A stretch of 9,938 bases of DNA from Candidatus Omnitrophota bacterium (GCA_016789035.1 JAEUSC010000221.1:1-9938); one strand, 5' to 3'; shown: positions 1 through 5,914, counted from the stretch's first letter. Made by a program: numbers and translations. Notes: a model not told the origin generated them from the sequence alone.

Positions 1-1
1 A

Positions 2-73
2 GTCGATTTTTACATCAAAACAATTTCTGAATTCAAAGTAAGAAGAGACCGTACCCACTTGCGGTGTGGGTGA
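2..73 (+). CDS. C-terminal tail of an upstream gene (partial, unidentified)
   Basis: An open frame enters from the left edge and stops with TGA at 71-73. It encodes about 23 visible residues, starting VDFYIKTISEF and ending THLRCG. It is the longest of the three plus frames at this edge, and its stop lies inside the ribosome-binding region of the maf-like gene. That spacing is typical of a tightly packed operon. The fragment is too short to identify a family, and the frame choice is itself uncertain because the other two frames stop sooner but are also open at the edge. Confidence 0.3.
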   Translation, partial: VDFYIKTISEFKVRRDRTHLRCG

Positions 74-86
74 GGTATTGATATCA

Positions 87-1433
87 ATGAAAAAAATCAT
101 CCTGGCCTCAGCCTCGCCTCAACGAAAAAATCTCATGAACCTGATGGGGATTCCTTACACCATCAAGCCCAGCCAATCCGATGAATTAACAAAAATCACA
201 ACCACGTGCAGTCAGTTTGTCAAAGACAATGCGCTTTTAAAAGCGCGCGCGGTCGCGGACAAAGAAAAAGACGCCATCGTCATTGGTGCCGACACAATTG
301 TGTATGTCGGCGGAAAGCGGATCATCGGTAAACCCAAAGACATGGCCGAGGCCAAGTCCAATTTGAAACTGCTGATGAGCCATCCGCATTGGGTCTACAC
401 CGGGGTTGCGTTGGTCGACACCAAAAACCGCAAGGAAATTGCGGACTACGAGAAGACCAAGATCTTCATGACCAAATTGACCGATGCCGCCATCGATGAA
501 TATTACACCCACATGTCGCCGCTCGATAAGGCCGGCGGCTTTGACATCGAAGGCAAGGGCAGCATGTTTATCCGCCGCATTGAAGGCTGCTATTTTAACG
601 TTGTGGGACTGCCCCTGGCCAAGTTGCGTGTGATGTTAAAGAAAATGGGCGTACATGTGCTGTCGCTTATTTTAGTTGTCGGTTTGGCCGGATTGACGGG
701 ATGCACGACGGAATATAATCTGGCGACCCATCAGGAAGAAAGTTTGTTATACGGCACCGAACGTGAAAAAAGCATCGGCGCGGCCGCAGCCCAGTCCCTT
801 GAAAAACAATTGGAGTTAAGTGGGGAGGTTGATGCCAACGAAAGGGTTGAAAAAATTCTCAAACGGATTGTTGCTGTTTGTGATCGCCAGGAATTGGTAT
901 ATACGATTAAGATCATTGATGAAGATACTGTCAATGCCATCAGCCTTCCCGGCGGGTACATTTATGTCTACAAGGGGTTAATCGATAAAGTCAAGACGGA
1001 TGATGAATTAGCCAGCGTCATTGCTCATGAAGTGGGGCATATCACGGCCCGGCACGCCATTAAACGTCAGCAAAAAGATTACGGCGATTTGCTGCTTCAG
1101 GTGGCCGCCCTCCAGGCGGGCGACGGACAGTTTGCCGCCGGCGTCAATTTTGCGCTGACGTCGCTCTTTTTTGCTCATGCACAGGAAGATGAGTTTGAGG
1201 CCGACTCACTTAGCATTAAGTATTTAAAAAAGGCGGGTTTCAATCCTCAAGGATCGGTTGATATGCTGAAAATATTAAAGAAAGAACAGGACAAAGGGCC
1301 GACACGCCCTTACAGTTACTGGAGAACGCACCCGTATTTGACCCAGCGCATTGCCGCAGCCGGGCAGGTAACTAACCAGCGACTGGAATTCCGACAATAT
1401 TTAAATCTGACCGGAGAACGGGAAAACTTTTGA
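87..1433 (+). CDS. Maf nucleotide pyrophosphatase fused to M48 zinc metalloprotease (lipobox at junction)
   Basis: One uninterrupted frame encodes two unrelated domains (448 aa). Residues 1-187 are a Maf/YhdE-type nucleoside triphosphate pyrophosphatase, a cytoplasmic enzyme that cleaves non-canonical NTPs to NMP and pyrophosphate. Visible motifs are ASASPQRK (R13), GADT (catalytic-type D69), GKP at 81-83, and the closing DKAGGF, IEG and NVVGLPL signatures. The domain is full length. Residues 191-206 form a hydrophobic stretch ending in LTGC (C206), a lipoprotein signal preceded by KK. Residues 207-448 are an M48 peptidase with HEVGH (H314, E315, H318), third ligand E371 in FEAD, and the usual THPYLTQRI tail; M48 lipoproteins act in envelope quality control. 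I chose ATG 87 over GTG 66 because it begins the canonical MKKIILASASP and has GGTGAGG at 69-75. Fusion of a cytosolic and an exported domain is odd. Internal ATGs at 633 and 645 could give a separate lipoprotein. Both domain identities are secure; how the product is made is inference. Confidence 0.9.
   Translation: MKKIILASASPQRKNLMNLMGIPYTIKPSQSDELTKITTTCSQFVKDNALLKARAVADKEKDAIVIGADTIVYVGGKRIIGKPKDMAEAKSNLKLLMSHPHWVYTGVALVDTKNRKEIADYEKTKIFMTKLTDAAIDEYYTHMSPLDKAGGFDIEGKGSMFIRRIEGCYFNVVGLPLAKLRVMLKKMGVHVLSLILVVGLAGLTGCTTEYNLATHQEESLLYGTEREKSIGAAAAQSLEKQLELSGEVDANERVEKILKRIVAVCDRQELVYTIKIIDEDTVNAISLPGGYIYVYKGLIDKVKTDDELASVIAHEVGHITARHAIKRQQKDYGDLLLQVAALQAGDGQFAAGVNFALTSLFFAHAQEDEFEADSLSIKYLKKAGFNPQGSVDMLKILKKEQDKGPTRPYSYWRTHPYLTQRIAAAGQVTNQRLEFRQYLNLTGERENF
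633..704 (+). other. Internal lipoprotein signal peptide with candidate internal starts
   Basis: In frame inside the Maf-M48 reading frame, codons from ATG 633 read MLKKMGVHVLSLILVVGLAG and then LTGC, with the cysteine codon at 702-704. This has every part of a lipoprotein signal: a lysine pair, a hydrophobic core and a lipobox. A second ATG lies at 645. No good Shine-Dalgarno sequence precedes either ATG, and no stop codon separates it from the Maf domain. It could therefore be an internal translation start, a transmembrane anchor in a true fusion, or an internal signal peptidase II site. Confidence 0.6.
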
Positions 1434-1476
1434 CCGCAGAAAGACAGAAAAAGGGCGGATGAATGAGGGCTTTTGG

Positions 1477-1563
1477 ATGTCAGATGAAAAATGCGGCCCT
1501 TGCGACGAGGGTCTCAGTATGGAAGGGGCAGAGGAGGATGCATGTTCGGTAAAATTGATTTAA
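1477..1563 (+). CDS. Possible 28-aa cysteine-containing peptide (speculative)
   Basis: The gap between the Maf-M48 gene and the DUF192 gene holds a short frame starting at ATG 1477, with GAGGG at 1465-1469 and a 7-nt spacer. It reads MSDEKCGPCDEG and so on, and stops with TAA at 1561-1563, overlapping the DUF192 start by 22 nt. It contains a CGPC motif and a third cysteine and is rich in acidic residues. The frame is also open from ATG 1459. It could be a leader peptide coupling translation to DUF192, the remnant N-terminus of a lost gene, or chance. No family is recognised. Confidence 0.2.
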   Translation: MSDEKCGPCDEGLSMEGAEEDACSVKLI

Positions 1564-2003
1564 AGTCCTGGCCGTTGTTTTTTCTTTTTGTTTCGTTTTC
1601 CTCCTGTTTTCTTCCCGTTTCTTCCTTTTGTGAGCCACCTGCCATTAAACAAGTCTGTCTTAAAGACCGGTGTCTTTCCGTAGAAATCGCGGATACCAAT
1701 ATCCAGCGCGCGTTGGGTTTGCAAGGCCGAAAGGAATTGGCCGAAGATGCCGGGATGCTATTTATTTTTGATGCACAAGATCTTTACGACTTTTGGATGA
1801 AAGACACTCTGCTTTCGTTGGACATGATATGGATCGATCAGGACAGGAAAGTGGTTGACATCAAATCTCATGTGCCGCCGTGCGCCGGCGATCCTTGCGC
1901 CATTTATACACCGGCGGGCAAAGCTAAGTATGTTCTGGAAATAAAGGCCGGGCAGTCGGATGTTTTCAAGCTTCATGTCGGTGATGAACTGCTTTTTAAG
2001 TAG
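1542..2003 (+). CDS. Secreted DUF192 (UPF0127) family protein
   Basis: This 153-aa protein is an N-terminal export signal followed by one DUF192 domain, a small beta-barrel family of unknown biochemical function often found exported. Family features are ALGLQGRKEL near residue 57, AGMLFIF at 70-76, FWMKDTL at 84-90, LDMIWID at 93-99 and the closing AKYVLEIKAG. The start is ATG 1542, preceded by GAGGAGG at 1531-1537; the frame extends upstream but without family sequence. Residues 11-30 are hydrophobic and aromatic with cysteines C22 and C30. FSSC could be a weak lipobox, so lipoprotein or Sec-cleaved are both possible. Four further cysteines form two CX4C pairs (C39/C44 and C114/C119), plausible periplasmic disulfides. 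It lies 108 nt after the Maf-M48 stop and 12 nt before the kinase, so probably in the same transcript. Confidence 0.85.
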   Translation: MFGKIDLKSWPLFFLFVSFSSCFLPVSSFCEPPAIKQVCLKDRCLSVEIADTNIQRALGLQGRKELAEDAGMLFIFDAQDLYDFWMKDTLLSLDMIWIDQDRKVVDIKSHVPPCAGDPCAIYTPAGKAKYVLEIKAGQSDVFKLHVGDELLFK

Positions 2004-2015
2004 AGCTACGAAAGA

Positions 2016-2954
2016 ATGTCCATAATGAGCCTGCAAACGCTGGATACATTTTTAAGCAGTGACCATGGTCTGGGATGGATTCTTTTTTGTCTTTTGGTCT
2101 TGATTGCGGCCGGATTAGTATTGTGGCTTCGCGGATTCTATACAGCGCACCGTCGAAAGACGCAAGATCTGCAGGAGGAATTAAACCGAAAGAATGAAGA
2201 GTTAAAAAGTGTCATTGCGGAATTGAAAAACACGCAGGTGCGTTTGATCGAATCGGGAAAAGTGACTGCCGCGGCCGCTTTAAGTGCCGGGATCCTTCAT
2301 CAGATCAGCCAGCCGATCACAGCCATACATGGGTTTGTCCGGTTTATGAAACAGGAAATGCGGCCGGACAATGTTTTCTACCGTCCCGTGTGTTTGATGG
2401 ATGAGCAGTCAATTTATTTAAAGGAAATGTTGGGAAATCTGATGCTTCTTATCCGTCACCGCAAAATTGAGAAGGTATCCACCAATGTCAATGAAGTCTT
2501 AGAGAAATCGACCGCTTTGTTGACGGATGAGCTGCGCATCCGCCGGATCCGATGGGAGCAGTCTTTGGGTACAGGAATTCCTTCGGTCATGGCCGACCCC
2601 ATCCATTTGCAGCAGGTGTTTATGAACATCATTGTGAATGCCTGCGAGGCGCTGGGTACTATGCCCCGGGGTTTGGAGAGGACGTTGCAAATTGCAACGA
2701 ACTTTGATAGCATGAGTCACAAAGTGCAAATTTCCTTTAAAGACAACGGGCCGGGAATTCCTGAAGACATCAAGGCCCATGTTTTTGAACCTTTTTTTTC
2801 AACCAAGGCTGCCGGTTCAGGAATCGGTTTGGCGTTATGTCACGATCTGGTCTCTGAACATGGCGGGTTCATTAAAGTTGAATCACGGGCGGGTGAAACC
2901 GTATTTGTTGTTTCTCTGCCTGTGGAAGAATCTCGTAACGGGGAGGGAATATGA
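2016..2954 (+). CDS. Membrane-anchored sensor histidine kinase (NtrB/HisKA-like)
   Basis: This 312-aa kinase has one transmembrane helix (about residues 20-42), a charged coiled coil (45-80), a dimerisation/phosphoacceptor helix and a full ATP-binding domain. There is no PAS, HAMP or periplasmic sensor domain, so the input is probably sensed in the membrane or through the coiled coil. The H-box reads GILHQISQP with H95 as phosphoacceptor. The N-box has N208 in IIVNACEAL, G1 is DNGPGIP from D243, the F-box is FEPFFSTK, and G2 is GSGIGLAL at 267-274. The residue after the histidine is glutamine, where HisKA kinases usually carry glutamate or aspartate. The start ATG 2016 lies 12 nt after the DUF192 stop with only a weak purine-rich site; ATG 2025 is an alternative. 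The stop overlaps the response regulator start, so the two are very likely cognate partners. An 8-T run (2792-2799) sits inside the F-box codons. Confidence 0.93.
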   Translation: MSIMSLQTLDTFLSSDHGLGWILFCLLVLIAAGLVLWLRGFYTAHRRKTQDLQEELNRKNEELKSVIAELKNTQVRLIESGKVTAAAALSAGILHQISQPITAIHGFVRFMKQEMRPDNVFYRPVCLMDEQSIYLKEMLGNLMLLIRHRKIEKVSTNVNEVLEKSTALLTDELRIRRIRWEQSLGTGIPSVMADPIHLQQVFMNIIVNACEALGTMPRGLERTLQIATNFDSMSHKVQISFKDNGPGIPEDIKAHVFEPFFSTKAAGSGIGLALCHDLVSEHGGFIKVESRAGETVFVVSLPVEESRNGEGI

Positions 2955-3331
2955 CAACTAACCGGATTAAGGTGCTCGTCGTTGATGACAAGAAGGTGAT
3001 TGGCGATTTTTTCGATTTTACACTGGGATACTTTGGTCACGAGATCACCGTCGTTCATGATCCCCGAGAAGCCGCGAAGGCCGCACAGCAGAAAGACTTT
3101 GATATTGCGTTTCTCGATATTATGATGCCTGAGAAAAATGGTGTGGATGTCTTAAAGGAAATCAAAAGTGTTTTGCCGCAGCTGCCTGTTGTCATGATGT
3201 CCGGATATTCCTTGCAAGAAATGAGAGACAAGGCCGTTGAGTTTGGCGCTTGCGGGTGTCTTAAAAAGCCTTTTGAGTTGGATGATGTCCGACAGGTCAT
3301 GAAGACAGCCTTGGGTAAAAGTATTGAATGA
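2951..3331 (+). CDS. Single-domain response regulator (CheY-like receiver)
   Basis: The protein (126 aa) is a complete receiver domain with no output domain. The acidic pocket is D12/D13 (VVDDKKV), the phosphoacceptor is D56 in AFLDIMMP, the switch serine is S84 in MMSGYS, and the conserved lysine is K106 in KKPF. All key residues are intact, so phosphotransfer from the adjacent kinase should work. The start codon overlaps the kinase stop as ATGA, with GGGAGG at 2941-2946, a translational-coupling arrangement. Lacking DNA-binding or enzymatic output, it must act through protein contact or pass phosphate on to another protein not encoded here. A terminator follows about 30 nt downstream, ending the unit. 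Confidence 0.95.
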   Translation: MTTNRIKVLVVDDKKVIGDFFDFTLGYFGHEITVVHDPREAAKAAQQKDFDIAFLDIMMPEKNGVDVLKEIKSVLPQLPVVMMSGYSLQEMRDKAVEFGACGCLKKPFELDDVRQVMKTALGKSIE

Positions 3332-3362
3332 GGTAAATTGTTTTGTTTCGAAAAAATCTGAG

Positions 3363-3395
3363 CCTCCGCTGGAGAAAAATCCGGCGGAGGTTTTT
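3363..3395 (+). terminator. Intrinsic terminator after the two-component pair
   Basis: CCTCCGC (3363-3369) pairs with GCGGAGG (3384-3390). The stem continues inward through one T-G wobble and GGA/TCC to a GAAAAA loop, about 11 bp in all. TTTTT follows at 3391-3395. This is a textbook Rho-independent terminator in the plus direction, placed just after the response regulator stop. Confidence 0.92.
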
Positions 3396-3481
3396 GTATT
3401 ATAAGGTCCGATTTTGTCAGTAGTGGGTAGGAAAATGTCAGTCCGCAATTGAATTCACACAAAGTCATGGAGGCTATCGCA

Positions 3482-3844
3482 ATGCAAAGTGCGGCTGAGC
3501 TCTTATTAAAAAAGACTGGGACAGACGTTTGGCGCCGTGGCCAAGAGTATGCTGAGCAAGGTTTTGTCGTCATTCAGTCGGTGACGGAAAAGAGCGTCGA
3601 GGCGGTGGTTCATGGAACCTCGGATTACCGGGTGCAGTTAACTTTTTCAGGAACCGGTATTAGCAAACAATGCAATTGTCCGTACGCCGCCGGATCTAAG
3701 GCCCATCACGCCGCCTGTAAGCACATGGTGGCGGTGGGGAACCCGTGTCTAGATTGTTTCCCGTGTCCTTTTCATTTTCTTTCTTCCCTCTTGAAGTCCT
3801 TGCCTCAAAAATCCCGCTTCTCAAATATTGATCCCGGCCTATAA
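3482..3844 (+). CDS. Small SWIM zinc-finger protein with atypical C-terminal tail
   Basis: This is a 120-aa protein from ATG 3482, chosen because GGAGG at 3469-3473 lies 8 nt upstream; upstream in-frame TTG and ATG codons lack such a site. Residues 16-62 (WRRGQEYAEQGFV, then VEAVVHG and YRVQL) match the usual N-terminal part of SWIM proteins. The finger is C64-N-C66, a 12-residue spacer, then C79-K-H81. SWIM domains bind zinc and contact DNA or proteins; they often sit beside SNF2 helicases, but none is present here. After residue 85 the sequence becomes cysteine-, phenylalanine- and serine-rich (CLDCFPCPF), read from a pyrimidine-rich stretch that looks non-coding. The next gene's promoter overlaps its last codons. 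This suggests a lost original stop, a frameshift, or truncation of a longer protein. It follows a terminator, so it needs its own promoter; I found none convincing. Confidence 0.75.
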   Translation: MQSAAELLLKKTGTDVWRRGQEYAEQGFVVIQSVTEKSVEAVVHGTSDYRVQLTFSGTGISKQCNCPYAAGSKAHHAACKHMVAVGNPCLDCFPCPFHFLSSLLKSLPQKSRFSNIDPGL

Positions 3845-3845
3845 T
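3818..3845 (+). promoter_or_regulatory. Probable sigma70 promoter of the DUF6515-like gene
   Basis: A perfect TATAAT at 3840-3845 is preceded, 16 nt upstream, by TTCTCA at 3818-3823 (four of six matches to TTGACA). It overlaps the 3' end of the SWIM frame and would start transcription near 3852, giving a leader of about 75 nt before ATG 3927. Confidence 0.5.
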
Positions 3846-3926
3846 GATGTTAGAAACTTTTGCCGCACTCCCATTGTCTTAAAAGTAAAACCTTCCTCAA
3901 TCCGTAAACCGAGAATCGAGGTCCGT

Positions 3927-4856
3927 ATGAATCGTCCCCATAGACAGATACTATTTGTTATGATGGCTGCGTTTTCGATGTTTTCCCGGTATGCTTTGGC
4001 GCAGGAAAATCAGAACGTGTCTTCTTTAGCTTATCCGCATTTTCAAGTCTCTCCCCGTAGTGAAGACAGCCGGAAGGAAGATGCGATTGTTGTCAAAACG
4101 CCCGTGGCCGAGCGCCCCGACAACAATATAACAGCTATGCCTCCCAAGGCGCGTGAGCAATTTGATCGCAATGAAGAGGCCAATCGAAGCCGTCTGGAAG
4201 AACGCCGCGGCCATGATCGTGATGCCAACCGGCGCTGGACCCCAGGTGGATTTGTAACTCAAACGCCGACAGGATTAAAAGAAAGAGGGGCTATAAATCC
4301 CTCTTCGGGTGATCGTTCTCACCGCCGGTATCCCGGCCATGACCATCGTCATTACCGCTATAATGTCCACCGGCATGCATATTCTTATGATCCGGTCGTA
4401 GTGGTTAACTATGGGCCTTCTGTTGTTATTCCCGACGGTTATGACAGCATCGCTTACGGTGGGGTGAACTATTATTACAATGACGGGCAATTTTATGTCG
4501 CGTCAGGCGGTCAGCTGGTGGATGCGTATCCACCCATGGGTGCCGTCATTATGCGTTTGCCCGAGGACCGGGCAGAGGTATTGATGGGCGGGGATAATTA
4601 TTATGTTTATGCGGGAGTGTTTTACCAAAGGTACGGCAGTGGCTATCGCGTCAGTGTTCCACCTTTTTCCTCAGATGCCTCTAATGGAGTCTTAATAACA
4701 AGCCGGCAAAATGTGACGGTTCGCCTTCCGCGCGAAAACGGCGGATACAAAGAAATTTACCTCATGGCCACATCCGACGGATACAAAGGTCCCCAGGGTG
4801 AGGTTTACACAGAATTTCCTTCCATTGACCAGTTGCAAGAAATGTATGGCGAATGA
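3927..4856 (+). CDS. Secreted histidine-rich protein with DUF6515-like repeats
   Basis: A 309-aa exported protein of unknown function. ATG 3927 begins a clear signal peptide (MNRPHRQILFVMMAAFSMF, then RYALA with cleavage before QE at residue 26) and has GAGG at 3918-3921; the open frame runs 33 codons further upstream without sense. Residues about 27-125 are polar, charged and low-complexity, probably disordered. Residues about 130-157 are very rich in His, Arg and Tyr. The C-terminal half has repeated glycine/tyrosine units: GGVNYYYNDGQFYV near 178 and GGDNYYVYAGVFYQ near 217, separated by YPPMGAVIMRLPE. It ends with an SH3-like beta segment and PSIDQLQEMYG. This matches my memory of DUF6515 envelope proteins. 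The histidine cluster could bind metal, which is speculation. It is the only gene on its likely transcript, bounded by its own promoter and followed by a non-coding region. Confidence 0.8.
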   Translation: MNRPHRQILFVMMAAFSMFSRYALAQENQNVSSLAYPHFQVSPRSEDSRKEDAIVVKTPVAERPDNNITAMPPKAREQFDRNEEANRSRLEERRGHDRDANRRWTPGGFVTQTPTGLKERGAINPSSGDRSHRRYPGHDHRHYRYNVHRHAYSYDPVVVVNYGPSVVIPDGYDSIAYGGVNYYYNDGQFYVASGGQLVDAYPPMGAVIMRLPEDRAEVLMGGDNYYVYAGVFYQRYGSGYRVSVPPFSSDASNGVLITSRQNVTVRLPRENGGYKEIYLMATSDGYKGPQGEVYTEFPSIDQLQEMYGE

Positions 4857-4908
4857 GAGCATATGAATCCTTTTTAATGCCGCTTTCATCGTGGGCTCAT
4901 GCAAGAGT

Positions 4909-4917
4909 TGTTATGAT
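4909..4917 (+). promoter_or_regulatory. Extended -10 promoter element for a candidate small RNA
   Basis: TG at 4909-4910, one base, then TATGAT at 4912-4917 gives an extended -10 box with five of six matches to TATAAT. No convincing -35 is seen at 16-18 nt, which extended -10 promoters can tolerate. Transcription would start near 4924, just upstream of a strongly foldable stretch. Confidence 0.4.
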
Positions 4918-4923
4918 TCTAAA

Positions 4924-5054
4924 TGGTTAAATCGTTTCTGTCTTACAAATGTCTCTGGGCGAAAGATGGTTTCCGCACCTTTCCCGGATCCAGCGACGTA
5001 GGTGTTTGTAAGATCATATCGAAGGACAGACACCAATGGTGTCTGTCCTTTTTT
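4924..5054 (+). ncRNA. Candidate structured small RNA ending in a perfect terminator
   Basis: This non-coding stretch of about 130 nt has the parts of a small RNA gene: an extended -10 box at 4909-4917, a long closing stem and an intrinsic terminator. Positions 4940-4954 pair with 5000-5014 without interruption: 11 Watson-Crick and 4 G-U pairs, with CTTACAAA opposite TTTGTAAG at the core. Inside the stem, CTGG (4955-4958) can pair with CCAG (4990-4993), and GAAA (4961-4964) can pair with TTTC (4970-4973). The terminator hairpin begins 7 nt after the closing stem. It matches no RNA family I recognise (not 6S, SRP, tmRNA or a common riboswitch). Alternatives are the 3' untranslated region of the upstream gene or a leader element for the lipocalin gene, whose start is 220 nt past the terminator. 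Confidence 0.4.
5022..5054 (+). terminator. Very strong intrinsic terminator
   Basis: AAGGACAGACACCA (5022-5035) is the exact reverse complement of 5037-5050, separated by one base, so it folds as a 13-bp stem with an AAT loop. A six-T run covers 5049-5054. It ends either the DUF6515-like transcript or a separate small RNA. The minus strand also has a T-rich run after the stem, so it may work in both directions. Confidence 0.93.
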
Positions 5055-5273
5055 GTGACGCCTGTGATGGATAAATTACACTGGAGCTGGTCTACCCAAT
5101 TTTTTCTCTGCGGGTGGTAAGTCTTAATTCTTATCCTAAAGCTGGATAAAATAGCGGATATAGTGTAATAATTTCATAATTGCGAATGAATGACCTCCCA
5201 TGTTTTTCGTGACAATGATTGGCTATGAGAAAGCCTATGTTGATCTGAGCTTTGTTTGAAAAGGAGCCGTTAA
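5055..5273 (+). other. Non-coding leader region of the lipocalin gene
   Basis: No gene is seen between the terminator and the lipocalin start. The part from about 5120 to 5180 is AT-rich and probably holds the lipocalin promoter. TTAATT at 5124-5129 lies 17 nt before TAAAAT at 5147-5152, and TATAGT at 5159-5164 is another possible -10 box, but neither is strong. A small GGCT/AGCC hairpin is possible just upstream of the ribosome-binding site. Confidence 0.35.
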
Positions 5274-5825
5274 ATGCATAAGCCTAATTTTCTGGTATCA
5301 GCGCAACGCATCGGTTATCTTTGGGTTGTTTGCGCCTTGGTGTTCTTGACAGGCTGTGCACGTGTTCAGCCTAGGCTGGAAACCGTCCAGGGAGTGGACC
5401 TTAACCGTTTTATGGGAAAGTGGTACGTCATTGCTGCCATTCCAGTTTTTATCGAAGCCAAGGCCTACAATGAGACCGAAGAATACAGTCTGTTGCCTGA
5501 CGGTTCGATCAATACCGTCTTGACATTTAATCAGGGGAGCAATGACGGTCCTGTTAAACGCTACAACCCTCGAGGATTTGTACGGGACGCGGTTCATAAC
5601 TCCACCTGGGCCATGCAATTTATTTGGCCCATTAAGGCCGAGTATTTGATCATTGGCTTAAGCGAGGATTACCAGCGAACGGTCATCGGACGCAATAAGC
5701 GTGATTATGTTTGGCTGATGGCTCGGACGTCTTCCATTCCCGAGGAAGATTACGCGCGTTTCCTGGCGGATGTTGCCCGTTGGGGGTATGACGTCGCTAA
5801 AATCCGTAAAGTGCCGCATCAGTAG
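5274..5825 (+). CDS. blc: Blc-type lipocalin, outer-membrane lipoprotein
   Basis: This is a 183-aa bacterial lipocalin. The lipoprotein signal ends in LTGC with lipidated C28. Residue +2 is alanine, not aspartate, which favours the outer membrane. The lipocalin signature GKWY lies at 48-51, followed by the barrel strands: YNETEEYSLLPDGSI, then RGFVRD and MQFIWPIKAEYLIIGL. The family's YVWLMARTSSIPEEDY segment is also present, with a closing helix. Length and motif order match Escherichia coli Blc, which binds lysophospholipids or fatty acids and is linked to envelope stress and membrane lipid turnover. The start ATG 5274 has AGGAG about 6 nt upstream. It stands alone, 220 nt after a strong terminator and 155 nt before the next gene, so it is probably monocistronic. 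Confidence in the family is high; the ligand here is unknown. Confidence 0.93.
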   Translation: MHKPNFLVSAQRIGYLWVVCALVFLTGCARVQPRLETVQGVDLNRFMGKWYVIAAIPVFIEAKAYNETEEYSLLPDGSINTVLTFNQGSNDGPVKRYNPRGFVRDAVHNSTWAMQFIWPIKAEYLIIGLSEDYQRTVIGRNKRDYVWLMARTSSIPEEDYARFLADVARWGYDVAKIRKVPHQ

Positions 5826-5885
5826 CTCTGACCACGCCACTCCCCGGGGGTGGTGCAGGTTGGTGTTTTTGTGCCAAATATTGCA

Positions 5886-5914
5886 TTGATAGCATTATAT
5901 TGACATGTTATACT
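5886..5914 (+). promoter_or_regulatory. Strong sigma70 promoter of the zf-TFIIB gene
   Basis: TTGATA (5886-5891) and TATACT (5909-5914) are separated by exactly 17 nt, and TG at 5906-5907 makes an extended -10. Start of transcription would be near 5921, leaving a leader of about 60 nt before ATG 5981. It is the best promoter match in the window. Confidence 0.75.

Noticed and set aside
66..86. GTG at 66 as start of the Maf-M48 gene
   Set aside because: The seven extra codons overlap the ribosome-binding sequence, and ATG 87 gives the canonical Maf N-terminus.
2792..2799. Eight-T run in the kinase F-box as programmed slippage
   Set aside because: The normal frame gives a perfect FEPFFSTK and G2 box, so no slippage is needed. 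Codons TTT TTT explain the run.
3055..3573. 172-codon minus-strand open frame
   Set aside because: It runs antisense to the response regulator and straight through the terminator at 3363-3395. No ribosome site or recognisable domain.
4923..5120. 65-codon plus-strand frame in the intergenic region
   Set aside because: It crosses the strong terminator at 5022-5054 and the foldable RNA region; its composition is random-looking and no proper ribosome site was found.
5831..5870. GC-rich hairpin after the lipocalin gene as a terminator
   Set aside because: ACCAC/GTGGT and CCAC/GTGG pairings exist, but the T run at 5866-5870 is more than 10 nt past the stem, so it is not a convincing intrinsic terminator. 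It may still reduce read-through.
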